The notes below the pieces were generated by a model. It was not told the DNA's origin and made no database searches. It saw only the letters and a list, made by a program, of their open reading frames with translations. A stretch of DNA of 64,000 nucleotides from Rhizophagus sp. LPA8_4_AMF (Eukaryota > Glomeromycota > Glomeromycetes > Glomerales > Glomeraceae): positions 1-64,000 of the forward strand of contig JADRCO010000007.1 in assembly GCA_021464525.1 (NCBI GenBank). The letters are read 5' to 3'. The translations under genes were made by a program, and so were the position numbers. How positions within the stretch are numbered: the stretch's first letter is position 1; the number at the start of each line of letters is the position of its first letter. Positions 57,419 through 64,000 of the stretch are shown here, one piece after another.

Positions 57419-58330
57419 CCCATGATTTGCGAACTGTATGTAAAACAATATCGATTCAATTTGCTCATTGTAAATGAAAAGTCATAATACTCCAAAGTTA
57501 TACTTAAATGATTGGATTAATGATGCTAAATTAGACAAAAAAATTAAAAATGCTTAATACATTTCCAAAACGCTTTCACGTGCTCTTAATACAGTTTTTA
57601 ATTGGGCAATATTCAGTTTCCAAATGATCAATTGGTTTTATTACCACCAGGCCGCAGAGCATATGAAGTGCCAGACAAAATTCAAGAATGGATTAAATTT
57701 CTTAAAAACATCATTTTCTAATAAATTATTGAATGCTATAAATTCAATATCAAATGAATTGGAAAACTCTGAAAATTTAGGAAAAGGAATAATTGAGGTC
57801 TTCGAATATTTTACTAAATGGATATCAACAAATGGGTTCATTTACCATTGATTGCTACGCTTTATAAATTTATTCTAAAAATAATTATGAAATTTTAGAG
57901 TGAACACCTTTTACGTCTTGCATCAAAAAAACGAGGTTAGGTGGAAACAATGCACAAACATTTACTAATAGTTATTATCATATAATTCTTAAAAAATCTT
58001 GAATCAGGACCCACTGATTTAGAATTAAATTATGCATATTATTCTGCAAACCGATTTAGGTAGTGGAAATACATGACTTTGGATTGCATAATTCACTAAC
58101 AAATGATCAAATTTTATATAATTTATATATTATCATTCATCGCCAATAAGTAAGAGACTTTCAACAAGTTGGAACTGAAGACGCATCCAAGTATGTCACA
58201 ATCTTAAACAATCTAAACTTTTGTCAGATGGGTTAAAGAAAGTACGAATGCAAAGAACTGAACTCAAAGAATCATTTCAAAATATTCAGCTATAGCCATT
58301 GGTATTTCGCATTTTAATAAACTATTAAGC

Positions 58331-59345
58331 ACTTAAAATTATAATTTATTTAATATTCCTGTTTATAAAGCAAAATAGTATATTTAATTATAAAATTGCA
58401 TTTTAAAAAAGGATCGTTTTTTGGTTGAAAAAGAGTAAATTCATCCGGCAATTGATTCACAAAAATCTAAAAATCTTTGATAGTAAAAATTTTTAGGACT
58501 AAATATAATTTTGTTAAACTATACTGACAGCACCCTAATGGAACGTACAAAGATTGGATTGTATTGTTGTTTCGACTCGTGGGTATGAGTAATGCTAGAC
58601 ATATTTCTCCGAAGTAGTTTTCTATAGGATCTACAGTTGCTGGTTCATATTTAATGAATCCTCGCGCATGTTTTGATTGATCGCGTTGGTTTTGTTGAAC
58701 GGTTCGTATCGAGTTTGACTAGCAATATAATCTCGTGGTTCTTTCTCACCGATATTCTCTTCGATATAGAATTCTACGACTGAAAGGCCATTGATACTAC
58801 TAACCATTTCCCGTTAGCATGACGTCTGTTTCTATGGCAATGAAGGCAACGGCTTTATCGACCGGATTATTTATTGAAAAAAAAGAAAATAAGGTGGGAA
58901 TCATTATTCTGTGATAGTTTGAACAATCTCATAACGGAGGAACATACCGAGTAATAGTTGAAACACGAGATAAATTGCCTTCTCAAATGGATGCCCTGGA
59001 TGCCCTCTCAAGATTCAATTGGAGTGCGTCCACAGGGATAAACATCTTAAGTATAAATTATAATTTAATTGCTAATATAGTTTAATGCATAATTGAAATT
59101 GATGATGATAATATATGTGATAATAAAATATAAATATGTAAAATATATTGATAAAACCTTCTATAATGCAAAACAAAAAAAAAACTTTGGAATATTTATT
59201 TCACTATGATAATTGATTAAATTATTTTTAAATAAATTAACGTTCATGCAATACGTTAAATAAACTGTATTGTATCGACGGATCAAAAATATATACATAC
59301 CATAATTTATCCAAAATAAATTAAGTATATGAAGACAGATCCTTA
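58331..59345. other. Region with unidentified decayed coding-like fragment
   Basis: About 1 kb without an intact gene. Between about 58520 and 58830 base composition rises and the minus strand reads in gene-like fashion in more than one frame (for example VVEFYIEENIGEKEPRDYI and GFIKYEPATVDPIENYFGE). I do not recognise the family. The remainder is AT-rich 3' flank of the gene at 59346. Confidence 0.4.
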
Positions 59346-60501
59346 TCAGCAATGCTCTTGAGACTGCCAGGATTTTGGTTTCTTTCTCATCAAATTATTT
59401 GAATATTTTTTCAAAGTACGATCCTTTTCTGTAGCCCAATTAACATTTTTCAGGACTTTATTCATTCTCTTTGAGGAGGATCTATCAGATTTTCTTTTTG
59501 ATGGTCCATCATGTGACAAATCAGTTTGTTCAGCCATAACAACTGATGTCGATTGAGAGTTGTTTGAATTTTTTATATTTAAATTAAATTTTTGCGCATA
59601 AACTCTTTCACGCGACTCTCTCGACAATTGAGTGTTTGCAAAATCCTTTGCCTTATCACTCCAACCATAAAATTTTTCTTCACCAGGTACTGAGTCTTAT
59701 AAAAATGATATGTTAGAATGTTGGCCACGAAAATAAATTCATTTCTGAGAGTAAATAATTTTTACCGAGATTTTTTAATACGAATTCTACTGCACGAAAG
59801 TCTGACGATGAACCTATCAATAAATACAAAAAAAATTAATGTTGTTTTCGTTTATATGTGTAACTTAAAAGATAGGACGTACTTTTTGTTAGTTCGATGG
59901 GTTTTAAATTTTCTGTACACACCGTAACATTTGATTTTGGTGCATTACTCATTTCGTTTTCCTGAATTTCTGATATCTTTGGAACTGCTGCTGTTATAAC
60001 CTGGGAATGGCAAGGACTCGAAATTGACCCAACAGATAAAGAATTAGCCTGATACGTCAAAGGAGTCGACATGATCCGTTGTGGGCTAATTGACTCTGAT
60101 GATTCAACTGGTTCAATCTTAATATTTGTCTGTGTTGTGTCACAATTCAATTTACATTGGGTTTGCTGTGCATTGAGTTTCTGCGTAGTATCAGCATATT
60201 CTTGATACTCTTGATTTGATACTAAAGAAGTACTGAAGTTTACAGGTTGAATCTGTGAAATACATTGCACGGATTGAAGAATCGCGTTATCGTCTTGAAT
60301 GTACGATCCACATTCTGTATTTAGTAGTTATACGTATACATATATTGTTCTTAAAATAGAACATAAGCATTTAAAATATTTACCTGCTAGTGACTGTTGG
60401 TTATAAATGCAGCTATCAGACTGCTTAGTGTATATCTTTTCAACGAACTCTTTGTATTCATTATTTTGTTGTTCAACGATACCGCTATTATTTTGTTCCA
60501 T
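59346..60501 (-). CDS. Unrecognised Gln/Ser-rich protein with basic C-terminus
   Basis: I do not recognise this protein. About five exons give roughly 320 residues, starting MEQNNSGIVEQQNNEYKEFV. The middle is low-complexity, with Gln/Asn/Ser/Thr (YQEYADTTQKLNAQQTQ) and possible phosphorylation/SUMO-like motifs (NIKIEPVESSESISPQ). A compact segment spans two introns: FRAVEFVLKNL, DSVPGEEKFYGWSDKAKDFA, NTQLSRESRERVYAQKFNLN; it looks like a conserved helical domain. The end is strongly basic (GPSKRKSDRSSSKRMNK, NLMRKKPKSW), suggesting nuclear location and nucleic-acid binding. A transcriptional or chromatin role is inference from composition only. Confidence 0.72.
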
Positions 60502-61759
60502 TTTAAAATCTCATTATGTAATAAAGATATTATAAATACTTAAAATATTGGATACTTTTGTACTTTCGACAATTCGAAATCCTAAAAACACGAGAGGAAG
60601 CAAGGAAATTAACAAAATAATCAAAATAATATTTCACAGAATAAATTAATAATTACTAAATTAGGTGTAATAACAATTACGTAGATAAATGCTATTACTG
60701 CGGAACAATTCTAACCAATCGGAAAATTTCACACACCTCACACTCCACGTGATATTTGGTAGATATTATGCTGATGTAGAAGTTCATCGTAAGTAAAAAA
60801 GAAAGTTTTTTTTTTTTTTTTATATATACTAGACCTCAAAAAGTTTTATTTTATATAAACTAACCCTCAACTGTTAAAAAAAAAAAAATTTAAGATGTCA
60901 AGCCCTCTGGAATCAAGCAAAGATGTATAATAAAGAGAGATCTCAAGATAAAATATTTATTTACTTACAAATAATTTATCTAGGTTCATTATGTATTCAC
61001 CCAAATAAATATTCATTATTGCTTCCTTTGATCTTGTGTTTGACCGGCAAAAGCTCTCACGTTATCATTTGAAATACAATTAACACAATGAACTATAATT
61101 AGCATTATCATAGGATAGTGATCTGTAACCTTATGACTAAATTTAAAACAATAATTATAGAACAAGAGAACTTTCTTAGCATATATGTATTGTCTGGAAT
61201 TTTACGTGTATATTATTTATCCTCCATTTGTACGCGTGTATAGTGTATACTGACAATACATGTTATTCCTTAAATAGAAATTTAATAGTTTCCAAAAGTT
61301 TCACCTAAATTATTGAAATTCGCGGAAACATCATACAAGTTCATTATATCCAGTTTCTTTGGATTCTAATTACTATTAATCAAATTCTTCTCTTTTTTTT
61401 TTTGATCATTTAATGTGCCTTCAACCACCAATTTTTATTATGAATTCTTCTCTTTTCCTTTTACAAAGTTTTTCAATATCAACATCATTCTAGCTAAAGT
61501 TGTCTTCCAAGTCTTATATTCATTTCCCTTAAGAATTTAAAGACGTTCTACGGCTACGGGACAAGGAACGAGCCTGTCATACGTCAGATTGTGTGCCTTC
61601 CTCCACCAAGTACAGTAATAAGTCATTTACTAAAAGTTTCGAAAGAATCATGGAGTTGTTTATTCTCACGTGACGAAACTTATTGAGTGTTACAGTTACA
61701 CAATCTCTTAATTTTTTAACTGATACATGCTTTGAAATTCGCTAAGAGAAAAAAAAAAA
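60502..61759. promoter_or_regulatory. Divergent intergenic region upstream of FCF1
   Basis: About 1.26 kb separating two outward-facing genes. It should hold both promoters. A CACGTGA site at about 60746 and TCACGTGACG at about 61668 are E-box-like. A T-run with TATATATA (60805-60828) lies in the middle. No gene, RNA or repeat recognised. Confidence 0.4.
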
Positions 61760-62819
61760 ATGGTAAGATACTGACATCTCAAAAAATTTATTGTTCTAAA
61801 AAATTAAAATTATATTAAATATAATTAGGGGAAAGCAAAGAAAACGAGAAAATTTGCCGAAGTAAAACGATTAATAAATCCGGCCGATTCAAGGCTGTTA
61901 GTATATAATTTATTTTGAAAAGATTAAATATTTGCGTACATGAACATAAACAGATAAAATTGTCTTTGTTTATATTTAAATTAAATCAGTAAATCTATAC
62001 AAGAAAAACAAAAGAAGAAACAGGAAGAAAAAACCAAAGAATCTGTTCGTAATGTGTAAGAAAAATTATCCATGTGATTTCAAATCTGATAAAATGTCAA
62101 ATCAATATATCATATGTTCATTTAATTCCTTATTATAGACCGCAGGTAGCTTCGTCGTTATTCTTTAGATACAATACAGCACTTGGTCCACCTTATCAAA
62201 TATTGGTGGATACAAATTTTATTAATTTCTCAATTCAAAATAAACTGGAACTTATACAGTCGATGATGGACTGCTTATATGCCAAATGTATGTATTATAT
62301 GTATTATATTGATCTTTTTTGGAAACAATTTTTATCTCATTGACATCCTTCGTTTTAACGATAGGTATTCCATGTATCACTGATTGTGTAATGGCAGAAT
62401 TAGAGAAGTTAGGGCCAAAATATAGAATCGCATTGAGGTACATTTATGTCAAAAACATATGATATAAAAAAATTTGATGTGAAACTAATTTTTTTTGTCC
62501 CTAAAACCAGGGTTGCTCGCGATCCAAGATTTGAAAGATTATCGTGTATGCATAAAGGAACATATGCTGATGACTGCCTTGTACAGCGTGTATCTCAAGT
62601 AATTATCAGAATCACTAATTATTTCATTTTTTGAACCACTTGATTTAGTCCAACTAAAAATTCATTTTATTTTTATAGCATAAATGTTACATAGTGGCAA
62701 CGTGTGATCGAGATTTGAAGCGCCGCATTCGTAAGATTCCCGGTATTCCAATCATGTATATTTCAAAAAGAAGATATACAATAGAAAGATTACCAGAAGC
62801 TTATGGTGCTCCTGCTTAA
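61760..62819 (+). CDS. FCF1: FCF1/UTP24 PIN-domain rRNA-processing nuclease
   Basis: Fcf1 (Utp24) is the PIN-domain endonuclease of the small-subunit processome that cleaves pre-rRNA at sites A1/A2 in the nucleolus. The first coding exon is only the ATG (61760-61762), followed by GTAAGATA; exon 2 starts at 61829, so the product reads [17 protein letters not shown], the invariant family start. Later exons give [17 protein letters not shown], then [38 protein letters not shown] with the first catalytic Asp, [20 protein letters not shown], then [48 protein letters not shown] and [20 protein letters not shown]. Length is about 195-200 residues, as in yeast. All PIN acidic residues are present. 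Six or more introns for so small a protein is notable. Confidence 0.95.
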
Positions 62820-63363
62820 AGAATATTAACTTTTCCAATAATGTAATATTAGAAGTCATCATATACTGTAAAGTTATCAATTTGTTCATATACATATATA
62901 TATGGAATGATGAAATGAAATTGTATAAAATCTCTTTGGAATTAGAGAATATTTATAATTCAAGCAATTAAATTTAATTGAATGATGCGATTATACAGTT
63001 TAATTGAATAATGAGATTAGAAAATTTAAAACAAAACTAGACGCGTTAAAGTGTAGAAGAATATAAAATGATATCCAAACTAATGATATTTCATTTCATA
63101 TGAGACGCGTTAAATAATAATTAATTAGAAAATTAAAAACACCATGAATTTAAATAATATAATATTTATTAATCTTCCTGAGAATGTTCATTATATTTAC
63201 ATATCATAAAGAAAGAATTTTTACGTGCACAAACATTTTCCAAATCACTCCTTTTATTATTATTTGCATATGCACGTTGATATCTATATTTTTTTTAGTA
63301 ATATTTTAATTATAATTTTAATTTTTTTTTTTTTTTCCTTTTTTTTAAAAAAAAAAAAAACCA
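62820..63363. other. Intergenic region between FCF1 and the partial gene
   Basis: About 540 bp of AT-rich 3' flanks of two convergent genes, ending in a poly-T/poly-A dyad (63319-63360) that forms a strong hairpin just beyond the stop codon of the minus-strand gene. A direct repeat with GACGCGTTAAA occurs at about 63041 and 63103. Confidence 0.5.
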
Positions 63364-64000
63364 TCAGATAGACATTTCCATCTGAGGAGGAGCAGAAGAC
63401 GTTCCAGAGTCTCCACTAAACAAGCCAATAACTCTCTTGTATGGAGTCATATTCCGATCAGGAGCCATAGTCTTAACCTTAACTAATTCTCCTATCAAAT
63501 GTCGTCTACCAGATTTAAGTTCATCTAGTTGATGCCTGAGCTCCACTAATCTAATTAGAAACAATTATAAAATAAATTTTAGATCAATAAAAAAACAAAA
63601 TGTTATATAAATCATTATTTTTATTATTTTTCTTACCTTTCGGCATCGCCACCTTGAAAAGGCGCAGCATTCTTCATTTCTTCTGAAATAGTAGCGTCAA
63701 GTCGGCGCTGCCTTCGCTTTTCCACATTATCTTTCACCATGCCGATTAAATCATTGATTCGTTCTTTTCGTGCAGGGAGAACGCGGATTTTGTCTTTCAA
63801 CGCGTCAATAACATTTTTAGTTTTGTTTAGATCGTTATTGACATTATCTAATTGTGCGAGAGAAGCCGATAATTCTCGTTCCTTTTCTTGTATTTGTAAT
63901 TGATATGAATTTTCAAATTCCTGCAAAATCGAAGTAATACTTGGAATAAAGTTTTGCGAAATTTGAACACCCGTTGATGGTGTAACTGGCGCTGGAGGTT
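63364..64000 (-). CDS. Partial MBF/SBF-type transcription factor C-terminus (Swi6/Mbp1-like)
   Basis: Only the 3' end of this gene is in the window; the 5' part lies beyond 64000. Two exons are joined across a ~80 bp intron (near 63553-63637). The visible protein begins in a Pro/Thr-rich stretch (PVTPSTGVQISQNF), then a coiled coil (ENSYQLQIQEKERELSASLA, LNKTKNVIDALKDKIRVL), a second helix RRQRRLDATISEEMK, then LVELRHQLDELKSGRRHL, VKVKTMAPDRNMTPYKRVIG, and ends LFSGDSGTSSAPPQMEMSI. The final helix followed by YKR(V/L)I and a short tail is typical of the C-terminal heterodimerisation region of Swi6/Mbp1/Res factors, which drive G1/S transcription. APSES or ankyrin domains would be upstream, outside the window. 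Other coiled-coil proteins cannot be excluded. Confidence 0.5.

Larger units (their letters stand above)
56130..58330 (+). mobile_element. Decayed hAT-like transposase (interrupted by MITEs)
   Basis: Short segments in changing plus-strand frames read like one transposase: LQETKTRWNILQSLCVYSRR near 56310; GEVPRNWLSTFTLRTWNQDV near 56595; CFSMIDESASEVIKNIVLCY near 56685; LRIGCTLHIIQIILNHFE near 56905; then, beyond a MITE insertion, LLPPGRRAYEVPDKIQEW and LGKGIIEVFEYFTKWIS (57640-57830), LGGNNAQTFTNSYYHIILKK (about 57935-57995) and GPTDLELNYAYYSANRF. The MIDES(A)SE, CTLHIIQI and LGG(N/D)xAQxF patterns occur in hAT-related zinc-finger (ZNF862-like/DUF4371-type) proteins abundant in Rhizophagus. 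Many stops and frame changes show an old copy. Ends are not defined; the coordinates bracket recognisable sequence. Confidence 0.6.

Noticed and set aside
1-64000. tRNA, rRNA or CRISPR signatures
   Set aside because: No GGTTCGANNCC-type B-box with a matching A-box, no rRNA-like GC-rich blocks and no regularly spaced repeats were seen on either strand.

Overview
This is AT-rich nuclear DNA of a fungus: genes with many short GT-AG introns, long poly-A/poly-T tracts, and nuclear genes for eukaryotic machinery (GID ubiquitin ligase, Paf1 complex, Mediator, NatC, peroxisome import, rRNA processing) beside fungal ERG4. The base composition, the intronless prokaryote-style RNase III, the F-box/LRR gene and the style of the Helitron and hAT-like remains fit an arbuscular mycorrhizal fungus of the Rhizophagus type (Glomeromycotina). 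That assignment is by recognition only; no database was searched.

Layout. 0.7-26.4 kb is a fairly dense block of conserved genes: GID4 (-), TRM13 (+), CDC73 (+, intronless), RNase III (-, intronless), a universal stress protein (+), mitochondrial ferredoxin YAH1 (+), the NatC small subunit NAA38 (-), sterol C-24(28) reductase ERG4 (+), a GH5 mannanase-like enzyme (-), pantothenate synthetase PAN6 (+), the RING peroxin PEX10 (-), an unrecognised nuclear-type protein (+) and a TatD-family hydrolase (-). Divergent pairs share short promoters (151 bp between the mannanase and PAN6) and convergent pairs nearly touch (PAN6/PEX10, 52 bp).

28.4-42.9 kb is different. It holds four members of an unrecognised family of small Asn/Gln-rich proteins built around one short conserved core (FEIPGFEIIIRPKS or close variants), plus at least two decayed copies. 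One of the four is itself a frameshifted pseudogene. A C2/proline-rich gene resembling Inn1/Fic1 and a DUF218 membrane protein lie among them. This cluster is the best candidate in the window for an undescribed gene system.

42.9-64 kb is sparser: an F-box/LRR gene, a many-exon Mediator subunit 1 (MED1) gene with a MITE in one intron, a decayed Helitron-type Rep/PIF1 helicase, a perfect-armed foldback element, a decayed hAT-like transposase carrying nested MITEs, an unrecognised acidic/basic protein, the rRNA-processing PIN nuclease FCF1, and the C-terminal part of what looks like an MBF/SBF (Swi6/Mbp1-type) cell-cycle transcription factor running off the right edge. No tRNA, rRNA or CRISPR was seen. 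The genes do not form an operon or one pathway; the neighbourhoods are ordinary fungal housekeeping apart from the Asn/Gln-rich cluster and the transposon-rich right half.
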